64,000 nt of DNA from VXYL01 sp965116935 (GTDB taxonomy: Bacteria; Pseudomonadota; Gammaproteobacteria; Pseudomonadales; Azotimanducaceae), in NCBI GenBank assembly GCA_965116935.1, contig OZ220737.1:744001-808000 (forward strand), in the 5' to 3' direction. Shown one piece after another: positions 36,262 to 44,163 of this stretch. The translations under genes and the position numbers were made by a program. A model generated the notes under the pieces. It worked only from the letters and a program-made list of their open reading frames with translations, was not told the origin of the DNA and ran no database searches. Within the stretch, counting starts at the first letter, position 1, and each line of letters begins with the position of its first letter.

Positions 36262-39000
36262 CTATTCGATCGCCGTGAGCTCCGACACCACCCGAGCGCC
36301 CATTGCCGGCTGCGTCAGGTCGGTCTTCACCGTCCGGTGCGGCTTGGCGCGGGTCACCCATAGGTTGCCGGTAGAGCCGTCGTCGCCTCGGAACTCGACG
36401 ACAAACGCGTCGAACGTGCCGGCGGGAGTCTCGACCGTTTCCTCCGCCGTCACCGTTGCATGCACGACTTGCACGGTGGCCATCGCCGGCTGGAACGAAC
36501 GCAGATGGGTCTCGAAACCCACCGCGAGGGGCATGGCGGCAAGGGCGGATTCGATGTGGCCGGCGGTGGGCCCGTCGAGCTTGATGTCGATGGGCTGCAC
36601 GCTGCCGGACATGCTCATCTCGCCGGTGATGGCCTCGTCGGTGTAGTCGAGGGTGATGCGCGCAGGGCCCTGTTCGAGCATGCGATGGACGGGACGCAAG
36701 TCGCCAGCACCCAACATGACGGTGTCGACGGCCTGCCCCATGGGTGACTCAATGGTGGTCGCAACTTGCCAGACATCCTCGCCTTCGTGCGTGGCGCGGG
36801 TGCGCGCGACCGTGCTGGACATGGCGAGGGACTGCCCGCCCGCCTGCATCTGCAACTCGTAAGTCAACGTCTCGGGTTCAAACGAACTGGCGTCGAGTGC
36901 AACCTCTGGCAGGTCGCCGGCCGACATTGTTTCAGGCATCTCCACATCGTTGATGTTGACGTTCAGCGCCGCAAGCCGCGCCGCCACATCGGGCGCCATG
37001 TCCTCCTGTGCCCGACCGCCGAGATGCCCGGCGAGGAAACTCTCGATCCGCGCGAACATGGCGAGTCGGTTTTCCCGACCGGCGAAGCCATGCCCTTCGT
37101 CCGGCGCCAGCATGTACTCCACCGGGCGTTCGAGCTCGCGCAGCCGCACCACGATCTGCTCGGACTCCGCCTTCTTCACGCGCGGGTCGTTTGCGCCCTG
37201 GATGATGAGGAGCGGTGCCTCGATACTCTCGGCATGGAAGAAAGGCGATTGCGATTCCAGCCGGGCGCGGTCTTCGGGGTCGTCGGGATCGCCCACGCGG
37301 CGCATGAACATCTGCTTGATGGGGCCCCAGTAGGGCGGGATCGAATTCATCAGCGTGATGATGTTGGAGGGGCCGACGATGGAAACCCCGGCGGTGTAAA
37401 GCTCTGGCGTGAAGGTGACGCCGGCGAGGGTCGCGTAGCCACCGTAGGAGCCGCCCATGATGCCGATTCGCTCGGGGTCGGCGATGCCTTGATCGATGAG
37501 GTGTTGCACGCCATCGGTGATGTCGTGCTGCATGATGCCGGTGCCCCACTCGCCGTTGCCTTCGTTGAGAAAGGCCTTGCCGTAGCCGGTGGAGCCGCGG
37601 AAGTTCGGCATCATCACCGCATAGCCCCGGTTGGCGAGAAACTGCGCGATGGAGTTGTAGCCCCACGTGTCGCGTCCCCACGGGCCACCATGGGGGACGA
37701 TCACCGTGCGCAGCTTCTCGGCCGGGATGCCTTTGGGCGTTACGAGATAGCCCGGAATCTCGCGCCCGTCCCGGGCCTCGTAGCGAATGGGCTGCATGTT
37801 GGCGAGTTGATCGCTCGGCAGGTCAGGGCGAGAGTCGTAGAGCTTCTCCAGTGTCTTCTCGGCGCGGTTGAACAGATACACCGCGCCCGGATTGACGTCG
37901 CTGGCGACGGCGACGATGGACAGCGACTCGTCCTCGGTGGAAGACGGATAGCCGAACTCGCCGTCCGGCAGGCGTTCCTTGAGCCAGGCGATTTCGTCCG
38001 CAAGCTCCTTTGTGCGCGGGTAGATGCGCAGCCGGTCGCCGACGTACACCGTGGCGATGAGTTCCTCCGTGACATCGGAGAACGATGCACCGCCGAGGTC
38101 CACCTCGCCTTCAGGGTCCGCGTCGACGAACTCCACATCGCCCGTCGCCACATCCACGAGCAGCAGGCGAATCAGGTCCTCGCCCTTGTTGCTCGACACG
38201 TAAACCCGCTTGCCGTCCTTGTGGAAGCGGTTGGCGGCGCACGTCTCTTTCCAGTCGCAGTCGTAGAGCACCCGCCCGAGCGCACCATCCTCGACGACGA
38301 TGATGTCCGTGCCACCGTCCGGTCGCTCGCGCATGGCGAGGCGCACATCGCCAGCCAAGTCCGTGATCCACGCACCGACGTTGACGTCGTTCTCGATCAG
38401 CAGCTCGCGCTCTCCGGTGTCGATGTCGAGCCGATAGACATCGTGCAGCGAAGCATCGCGGTCGTTCAGGCCGACGATGATCTGCCCCGGCGTCCCCTCC
38501 GGCACCGAATAGATGAAGGCGCGGATGCCTTCGATGGGGGTGAGGTCACGCGCCGGCGGAACCCCCGACTCCGCATCGGCCTCAGCACCCGGATCGACGG
38601 CATAGACGTGGTAGTCCTCCGTGCCCCCTTCGTCCTGCACGAACAGCACATAGCGACTGTCCTCGGTCCAAAAATGCCCACCCAGGGGCCGCTTGGTGTC
38701 GGCAGTTAGCGGACGAGCGGCCTCGAAAGCCTCGTCAATCCCCTTCACCCAGACGTTCATAACCCCCCGATAGGGCTTACGGAACGAAACCCACTGACCG
38801 TCCGGCGAAAGCTGCGCCCCGGAAATCTCGGGATCGCCAAAAAAGACGTTGCGATCAATGAGCGGCGGCAGATTGGCGAAAGGGTCACCGCCGGCATCTT
38901 CGGCAAGCGCCTGCCCGCCGCAAGCAAGGGCGGACATGTAAAGCAGGCCACAGGCAATCCGGCCCTTCACGCGCTTTTGATCCGCTGGGTGACCGAGCAT
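36262..39000 (-). CDS. S9-family (prolyl oligopeptidase-like) peptidase with C-terminal extension
   Basis: A 912-residue exported serine peptidase. ATG 39000 follows CTGGAGC and starts a signal peptide (KGRIACGLLYMSALACG then QALA). A beta-propeller of about 330 residues precedes the alpha/beta-hydrolase domain. Nucleophile Ser518 is in MGGSYGGYA, the Asp in QGANDPRV and the His in PDEGHGFAGREN. After the catalytic domain, about 260 residues form a separate all-beta-looking region (LTYELQMQAGGQSL to the end) that resembles periplasmic DUF3108-type beta sheets and is not part of normal S9 enzymes. It likely degrades peptides in the periplasm or outside. A scrap of it is duplicated at 40466-40748. 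Confidence 0.88.
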   Translation of the reverse strand: MLGHPADQKRVKGRIACGLLYMSALACGGQALAEDAGGDPFANLPPLIDRNVFFGDPEISGAQLSPDGQWVSFRKPYRGVMNVWVKGIDEAFEAARPLTADTKRPLGGHFWTEDSRYVLFVQDEGGTEDYHVYAVDPGAEADAESGVPPARDLTPIEGIRAFIYSVPEGTPGQIIVGLNDRDASLHDVYRLDIDTGERELLIENDVNVGAWITDLAGDVRLAMRERPDGGTDIIVVEDGALGRVLYDCDWKETCAANRFHKDGKRVYVSSNKGEDLIRLLLVDVATGDVEFVDADPEGEVDLGGASFSDVTEELIATVYVGDRLRIYPRTKELADEIAWLKERLPDGEFGYPSSTEDESLSIVAVASDVNPGAVYLFNRAEKTLEKLYDSRPDLPSDQLANMQPIRYEARDGREIPGYLVTPKGIPAEKLRTVIVPHGGPWGRDTWGYNSIAQFLANRGYAVMMPNFRGSTGYGKAFLNEGNGEWGTGIMQHDITDGVQHLIDQGIADPERIGIMGGSYGGYATLAGVTFTPELYTAGVSIVGPSNIITLMNSIPPYWGPIKQMFMRRVGDPDDPEDRARLESQSPFFHAESIEAPLLIIQGANDPRVKKAESEQIVVRLRELERPVEYMLAPDEGHGFAGRENRLAMFARIESFLAGHLGGRAQEDMAPDVAARLAALNVNINDVEMPETMSAGDLPEVALDASSFEPETLTYELQMQAGGQSLAMSSTVARTRATHEGEDVWQVATTIESPMGQAVDTVMLGAGDLRPVHRMLEQGPARITLDYTDEAITGEMSMSGSVQPIDIKLDGPTAGHIESALAAMPLAVGFETHLRSFQPAMATVQVVHATVTAEETVETPAGTFDAFVVEFRGDDGSTGNLWVTRAKPHRTVKTDLTQPAMGARVVSELTAIE

Positions 39001-39123
39001 GTTTGCTCCAGTTCGTCGCTCTAGGGTGTACGAATCGTAACCCAGCGCATGGAGGGTTGTGTTGGGTCGGTCTGGGCGCACCCGGGGATCATTCGCCCAT
39101 CGGAGCATTGGCGGTAAGGTCCC

Positions 39124-40386
39124 TCACATGGATCCAGCGCTGGATCCAACGGGATTAGCTTCTGCAGGTTCGACCAAGTGTGGGGCAGCGGACGTCCTTT
39201 CGAAGCTGAACCCGACCTCGTCCCAAAACGACATAACGGCGTCCGCCACCAAACCGGGAGCCTCCAGCATGGCGCCGGCGCCATGGCCTCGCAGCGCGCG
39301 CCAGGTCACGCCTTGAGCGTCAGCGTATTGGGTGGCGACTTCCCCCAGATGCCCACGTTCCTTGCCCTCGGGCCCTGTCGGCCAGATCGCCAGCATGGGC
39401 TTCTGGACACGGGCCACGAGGGGTCGCACGTCCGCCCTCGGACCATGCGTGCGGAAAAACTCATAGCTCACCGTCACGGCGTCCGAGCGGCGGTAGCTCC
39501 GTCTGAATTCTGCCAGTACATCCTTGTCGGAGAAGTCGTTCGCCAAGAATGATGCACCGGATGTCAGAGACCACCAGCCGGGTGGTGCGACCCGTGCTTG
39601 TGAGGCGAAAAGCGCCGGCGAACCATAGCCAAGCCGGAGCGCTTTGAATGCGGCATTCTGCAAGGGCCAAGGGTGTGGAACGAGGTCGAAGAGCACCACG
39701 TTGTGGACGTCGGGCGCGCCTTGTGCGGCCACTTCAAGGGCAACATGCGCGCCAAACGTGTCGCCTATCAACGACACGGGCCCACTGTCCTCAACGATGG
39801 AAGCTACCAGTTCCGTCGCGTGCGAGAGCACTGCCCCGCGCCACGTACACGGTTGAACCCCATCGCTGCCGGGAAGGGTCACCAACTTAGCCCTCCCGCC
39901 CCTTTCGCCAAGTAACTCAGCAACGCCGCGCCACGTTTTACCGTTCCGGCCAAGATCAGCGATGAAAACCGTGCGCAGCTCCCCACGACCTACGTCGCGC
40001 ATTGACAGTTGGCAGTTCTCGTCCGGCCAGGCAGCACCGACGAAAGGTAGCCAGCGACGGATCCGCCTGCCGGTAACCGTCATTTCCTCGACGGCATCCG
40101 TTCCGTCATTGACCACGGGCGCCGCCGGAGCTTGGTTCTGTACGTCCACATCACCACGACTTGACGCGTCAGCGACTGGCGACTCCACGGAGCCATTGTT
40201 GGGAATCGGCACGGCGGGAACCGGTGATGCGGCCGGTGACTCCACAGGGCTTTCGGTGGAAACCGACTGCTCGGGCACCGACGCCGAAGGTGTGGTCGTG
40301 CAGCCGGTAGCGCAAGCTACAAGGGCGAGAACGGCAGCCGCCGCTAGTTTCACAGCCGGTCGGTCGTCGTTGTTGGAGAGCATCAT
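39124..40386 (-). CDS. Putative lipoprotein with degenerate alpha/beta-hydrolase domain
   Basis: About 420 residues. The N-terminus has a hydrophobic segment ending LALVACATGC, compatible with a lipobox, then a long Pro/Ser/Ala-rich linker. VEEMTVTGRRIRRW resembles the tag often seen before TonB plug domains. The C-terminal 270 residues look like an alpha/beta hydrolase: LIGDTFGAHVALEVAAQ takes the place of the nucleophile elbow but with Thr instead of Ser, and the His may be in RGHGAGAM. Activity is therefore doubtful. ATG 40386 is preferred to a GTG at 40416. Function unknown. Confidence 0.7.
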   Translation of the reverse strand: MMLSNNDDRPAVKLAAAAVLALVACATGCTTTPSASVPEQSVSTESPVESPAASPVPAVPIPNNGSVESPVADASSRGDVDVQNQAPAAPVVNDGTDAVEEMTVTGRRIRRWLPFVGAAWPDENCQLSMRDVGRGELRTVFIADLGRNGKTWRGVAELLGERGGRAKLVTLPGSDGVQPCTWRGAVLSHATELVASIVEDSGPVSLIGDTFGAHVALEVAAQGAPDVHNVVLFDLVPHPWPLQNAAFKALRLGYGSPALFASQARVAPPGWWSLTSGASFLANDFSDKDVLAEFRRSYRRSDAVTVSYEFFRTHGPRADVRPLVARVQKPMLAIWPTGPEGKERGHLGEVATQYADAQGVTWRALRGHGAGAMLEAPGLVADAVMSFWDEVGFSFERTSAAPHLVEPAEANPVGSSAGSM

Positions 40387-40465
40387 CGTTCTAAAAGGAA
40401 TTACCCTTACGGGCACCCGCTTCTACGTGCCACGTCGAATGCTACTACCCGGCGCGGCGTTTTCG

Positions 40466-40748
40466 CCAAGGCCGTCCGGCAGACGTTCCTTGAGCTAGGC
40501 GATTTTCGTCCGCAAGCTCGCTTGTGCGCGGGTAGATGCGCAGGCGGTCGCCGACGTACACCGTGGCGAAGAGTCTTCCGTTTGCATCGGCGAACGATGC
40601 AACACCGAGATCCACCTCGCCTCCAGGGTCCGCGTCGACGAACTCCACATCGCCCGTGGCCACATCCACCAGCAGCAGGCGAATCAGGTCCTCGCCCTTG
40701 TTGCTCGACACATAAACCCTTGCCGTCCTTGCGGAAGCGGCTGGCAGC
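40466..40748 (-). pseudogene. Duplicated fragment of the S9 peptidase gene
   Basis: Nearly identical at DNA level to 37960-38240 inside the S9 gene. On the minus strand it encodes RVYVSSNKGEDLIRLLLVDV, then ATGDVEFVDADPGGEVDL and YVGDRLRIYPRTSELADE. It has small indels, no start and no catalytic region. It abuts the stop of the restriction-like gene at 40750. Confidence 0.87.
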
Positions 40749-40749
40749 G

Positions 40750-41643
40750 TTATGGTTCGAGACGAGGCGAGAACTGGGCTGCGAGCGGTTCGCGCAACGC
40801 GGGCGAGTCTTCGTGCCACACGGCACGAGTGGTCGTGCTCGCCATCTTTGGGGCGGCGAACACATAGCGAAGGTCATACTCGCGGTACAGCATTTCGAAG
40901 AACCCTTCGAGCCGGAGGGCGCTGCCGGCCCTCGGCCACTCGCTGAAAATGCGTGCGCCATCTCCGGCAGAAGGGTCCACTAGCGCCAGCGCCACCGACT
41001 CGTAGCGCGTGACGTCATCCCGGACACCGTGCCGGCCCGTCAACTGCGCCATCACATCGTGGTAGCGAACGAGCGCGTCCACCGGCTGGCCAGCGCGCAG
41101 TGCAACGTCGTTCGCTTGGACATTTCCGTCCGGGTCTGCCCGCAAGAAATGGGCAGTGTCGCCAGGTCGTTGCCCGGCGCGATTCGCGCGAAGCACATGG
41201 AGGAAGCCATACACGAGGTTGGGGTAGGCGATGTGCAGGTTGGTGCAGTCGCCGACGGCCTCCTCCATGCGGTTCGTGAGGTTGCGAAAGGCGTTCAACG
41301 TGCCCTTGATGGAAACGGCGACGCAAGGCCCGACCGCGGCGTTGGAGACCACCACGTCGATGTCCTTGGCCTTCAGGCCGCCGAGCACCGTCTGTTCGCC
41401 CTGCCCGCTAGCCTCGGGCACGTACTCCAATCGGTAGATGCCGCGACGCGACTTGTGGGCTTCAAACGGTGGTCGCGGGACGATGTGCTGCGGAAGGAAG
41501 CCTCCCTCCAGCACGAGCCTACAAGCCACGTACCAATGTAGGGGCCGGATGTGTCCCTGGCTTTGCGGACTTTGCTGAACGGACGCAAAGTCGTCCAAGG
41601 CATCTTCGAGACTCACCCACCGGCAGCGGTTGTCGTCAGGCAC
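40750..41643 (-). CDS. Probable restriction endonuclease partner of the adjacent methylase
   Basis: About 297 residues from a GTG at 41643 that overlaps the methylase stop by eight bases (GTGCCTGA); an ATG at 41703 is an alternative. I do not recognise the family with certainty. KDIDVVVSNAAVGPCVAVSI then KGT has the spacing of a PD-(D/E)xK nuclease core (Asp, about 15 residues, then x-x-K in a beta strand), with Ser where Glu/Asp is usual. The rest is mixed alpha/beta with no membrane segment. The overlap with an N6-adenine methylase gene is the main reason to call it a restriction enzyme. Confidence 0.6.
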   Translation of the reverse strand: MPDDNRCRWVSLEDALDDFASVQQSPQSQGHIRPLHWYVACRLVLEGGFLPQHIVPRPPFEAHKSRRGIYRLEYVPEASGQGEQTVLGGLKAKDIDVVVSNAAVGPCVAVSIKGTLNAFRNLTNRMEEAVGDCTNLHIAYPNLVYGFLHVLRANRAGQRPGDTAHFLRADPDGNVQANDVALRAGQPVDALVRYHDVMAQLTGRHGVRDDVTRYESVALALVDPSAGDGARIFSEWPRAGSALRLEGFFEMLYREYDLRYVFAAPKMASTTTRAVWHEDSPALREPLAAQFSPRLEP

Positions 41644-43069
41644 GGTGGCGCCACCGTCGCATTGTTTCGATGCCTTCGCGCCAATGTTCGTCGTTGCCGG
41701 CATCCTCGTCAGTTGTGAGCAGCACACGCGCGGCTTCGCCCGGTTCTAGCTTCAGCAGCCCGCCGCCCAGGGGATGGCCCTCGAGTTCGCAGCTCAGACG
41801 GGTCAGCGGCTTGGCCCATGCCTCCTGCACGTCGTCGACGGCGACGCCGGCGTTCAAGCGCATGGCATGCACGGCGTTTGAGCAAACGCAGCCCGCATCG
41901 TTGCGCGCCAACGCGGGGCTGTCGGTGCTCATGTAGGCGAGGAACATGTCGGGCGCGATGACGTTGGGGACTGCATACCACGGTTTACGGACGCGGCATT
42001 TGTAGCGGCCTTGCGCAATTGTCGCGGCGTCCGACGCCAGATAGTCGCCAAGCGAGCAGGAGATGGTTGAACTCGGGTCAACTTGCACCAAGAATGTGGC
42101 GCGGTCTTCCAAACGCCAGCGATCCACCGTGGACGCGTCGATCACGCCAGCTTGCAGTTGGCGACCGCTGGTGACGCTCGCTCGGAGGTATTCGCTGATG
42201 CCCAATCGCGCCGCATCTGAAGGCCGCAGATGGAAAAAGCCGTTGTCGCCGGAGACATAGCCGATGCCCAGCCGAGCAATCCGCCCAAGGCGCCCTACGT
42301 CAGCCCTTTGCGCGACCTGTCGGTAGGCCCGTCGCGTGTCTTTCGCAAGCAACGCCGGCCGCAACCGATAGCCCCATTGCTGCCACTCTTCCAACGTCAC
42401 TTTTGTCCCCAACGGTGGCCGGGGATGCGTCGTGAAGTCCTCCCACGCCGCAAAGTGAAACGCATGCGTGCTACCACCGTAGCCATCGGCGTACAACAGC
42501 CAGGTGTCCTCCGAAAGTCCCACAAAGACCTTGCGACGAATCGCCACGACGGTCACGTTCGCAAAGTGCTCGGCGAGCCAATGCAGCACGGGCGCGGCAT
42601 ACGGCGCGTGGCCGATCTCCGCCGGCACCACGAAAGCCATCCGCCCGCCGGGGCGCAATAGGGAGGCTGTCACAAGCAACCACGGCGCCCAGGAGGAACA
42701 CAGGCCTGACAGTCGGACACCCAAGGCGCCACACAGGTCCCGCGCGAGCGCCCGCGTCTCGCCGCGGAAGCGTTGATAGCGGATGAAGGGAGGATTGCCA
42801 GCGGCGCAGTCGAACCGTTGTGGCCGGGAAGCGGCCCAAGCGAAGAAATCCGAACAAACCACATGTGCGTCTGGTGCTCGCCGGCGTGCCGCTGCTGCTG
42901 CCTCCGCGCAGCGCTCGACCCCGACGCTCGCCGAATGGTTCGCCAGCACGCTGCCATCGCCACAAGCGGGGTCGAGCAGGCGATCCTCCGCCCTGCGCAA
43001 CGCCCACCGCACCAGCGTTGCAGCGACCGGCGCAGGGGTGTAGTACGCACCGTTTTCCTTTTGCGTCAT
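41636..43069 (-). CDS. DNA N6-adenine methyltransferase (Eco57I/type II class)
   Basis: A 477-residue DNA methylase. KENGAYYTPAPVAATLVRWA at the N-terminus, LLDPACGDGSVL (SAM motif I) and AAGNPPFIRYQRF (motif IV, NPPF for N6-adenine) are diagnostic. RPGGRMAFVVPAEI follows, and the C-terminal half (from about 230) should contain target recognition. ATG 43069 is the first start that leaves the family N-terminus intact. The gene overlaps the downstream probable nuclease, forming a compact restriction-modification unit beside a gene scrap and repeats. Confidence 0.87.
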   Translation of the reverse strand: MTQKENGAYYTPAPVAATLVRWALRRAEDRLLDPACGDGSVLANHSASVGVERCAEAAAAARRRAPDAHVVCSDFFAWAASRPQRFDCAAGNPPFIRYQRFRGETRALARDLCGALGVRLSGLCSSWAPWLLVTASLLRPGGRMAFVVPAEIGHAPYAAPVLHWLAEHFANVTVVAIRRKVFVGLSEDTWLLYADGYGGSTHAFHFAAWEDFTTHPRPPLGTKVTLEEWQQWGYRLRPALLAKDTRRAYRQVAQRADVGRLGRIARLGIGYVSGDNGFFHLRPSDAARLGISEYLRASVTSGRQLQAGVIDASTVDRWRLEDRATFLVQVDPSSTISCSLGDYLASDAATIAQGRYKCRVRKPWYAVPNVIAPDMFLAYMSTDSPALARNDAGCVCSNAVHAMRLNAGVAVDDVQEAWAKPLTRLSCELEGHPLGGGLLKLEPGEAARVLLTTDEDAGNDEHWREGIETMRRWRHRA

Positions 43070-43428
43070 GGGCTCGGAACTTCGCATACAGGGGCATCGG
43101 GCCACGCTCACACAGCATAAACCACGGGACCGGGCACTGCGCCATTCGGCGTCTGGCGAGTTCATGTGGGGCACTGCCCATGTAGCCGCGGAACGCTTGT
43201 CGCATTCCGTTGCAAGCGCGGTGTCACAAGAGAGCGTCGGGACAAGGGCAAAACCAAGACAAATCCAGCGAAGCTCATCCCGGATCAGGTCGACGTGTTG
43301 CGACTGGTGCTTGCTGCCCTATTCATTTGCGGCAATGGTGCTCGATTTGCGCGGCCGTGTGCCGGGCAATGACGTCCGTGCCTCGCTCCAAATCCGGTAG
43401 GCTCGTTGGGTCAGTGCAGGAGCAATCG
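43070..43428. other. Intergenic region between divergent genes
   Basis: Space between the divergent methylase and retropepsin-like genes. It must hold both promoters, but I see no clear hexamers, repeats or further gene. Confidence 0.4.
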
Positions 43429-43821
43429 ATGGGTCCCATCAACGCCGATTTGAAGCTGTCGAATCCGGCTCGGGACGTCCGGCCGCTTCATGTCCGGTCG
43501 TTGGTGGACACCGATGTCATGAACCTCTGCATTCCGGAGCATGTGGCGGTGCAGCTTGGCCTCGTGGAGTTGTTCAAGCGGGAAGTGACGGTTGCGGACG
43601 GCAGCACACGGCTAGTCCCCTACGTCGGCCCAGTCGCCATCGAGTTCGAAAACCGAGGCTGCGTGACCGGCGCATTGGTCCTTGGTGATGAGGTGCTGCT
43701 CGGTGTCGTGCCGATGGAGGACATGGATGTGCTTGTGTCGCCGGCGACGCAGACGCTGATCGTGAACCCCGACAATCCCAACATTGCTAGGGCGATTGTG
43801 AAGGTGGCGCGACAGCGTTGA
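43429..43821 (+). CDS. Retropepsin-like (clan AA) aspartic protease-fold protein
   Basis: A 130-residue protein from ATG 43429 after a CAGGAG site. SLVDTDVMNLCIPEHVAVQL then GL corresponds to the family block L-V-D-T-G-A-x-x-L-x-I-P; REVTVADGSTRLVPYVGPV and GALVLGDEVLLGVVPMEDMD follow in order, and the Leu-Gly-x-x-P/M-E-D-M-D end is typical. The catalytic D-T-G is D-T-D here, so activity is uncertain. Small proteins of this family are common in bacteria, and their role is not established. Confidence 0.82.
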   Translation: MGPINADLKLSNPARDVRPLHVRSLVDTDVMNLCIPEHVAVQLGLVELFKREVTVADGSTRLVPYVGPVAIEFENRGCVTGALVLGDEVLLGVVPMEDMDVLVSPATQTLIVNPDNPNIARAIVKVARQR

Positions 43822-43911
43822 CGCGGGACCTCCGTAGGACGTTGCCGGTACGCGCCTTGCCGTTGAGCGCGCGTGCAGCCAGCGCTTCAACGATGTCTGA
43901 AAGGCAAGTGC

Positions 43912-43996
43912 CCCGTAGGGGCGGGGCTTGTCCGCGCCCGTGTTGAACGCACCGATAGATTCGGCGCGGGACGGGACAAGCCCGTTCTCTACGATA
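43912..43996 (+). repeat. R2 dispersed repeat, copy near 44 kb
   Basis: CGTAGGGGCGGGGCTTGTCC then GTTGAACGCACCGATAGATT and GGGACGGGACAAGCCCGT. Same family as 24237-24290 and 28728-28802. Confidence 0.78.
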
Positions 43997-44037
43997 GGTC
44001 GCGCTAGCAGGTAAGTTGGACTTGTGATGGGGCCTTT

Positions 44038-44141
44038 GGAGGGAAGGCATCCTGCCCTCCCTAACGCCGACAGGCGCTTTCTTTTTCAAATCGCGGTCAG
44101 CGCGCCAGAGGGTCGCAGGGAAGGCAGAATGCCTTCCCTCC
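44038..44141. repeat. R1 nested palindrome, copy 6
   Basis: Arms 44038-44062 and 44117-44141, spacer 54 bp. The flanks GGGGCCTTT and AAAGGCCC extend the outer inverted repeat. With R2 it fills 43822-44163. Confidence 0.88.
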
Positions 44142-44163
44142 AAAGGCCCGCCTTGTTCGCGCG

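Noticed and set aside
36766..38709. Plus-strand frame of about 650 codons
   Set aside because: Antisense shadow of the S9 peptidase gene, whose catalytic motifs are all on the minus strand.
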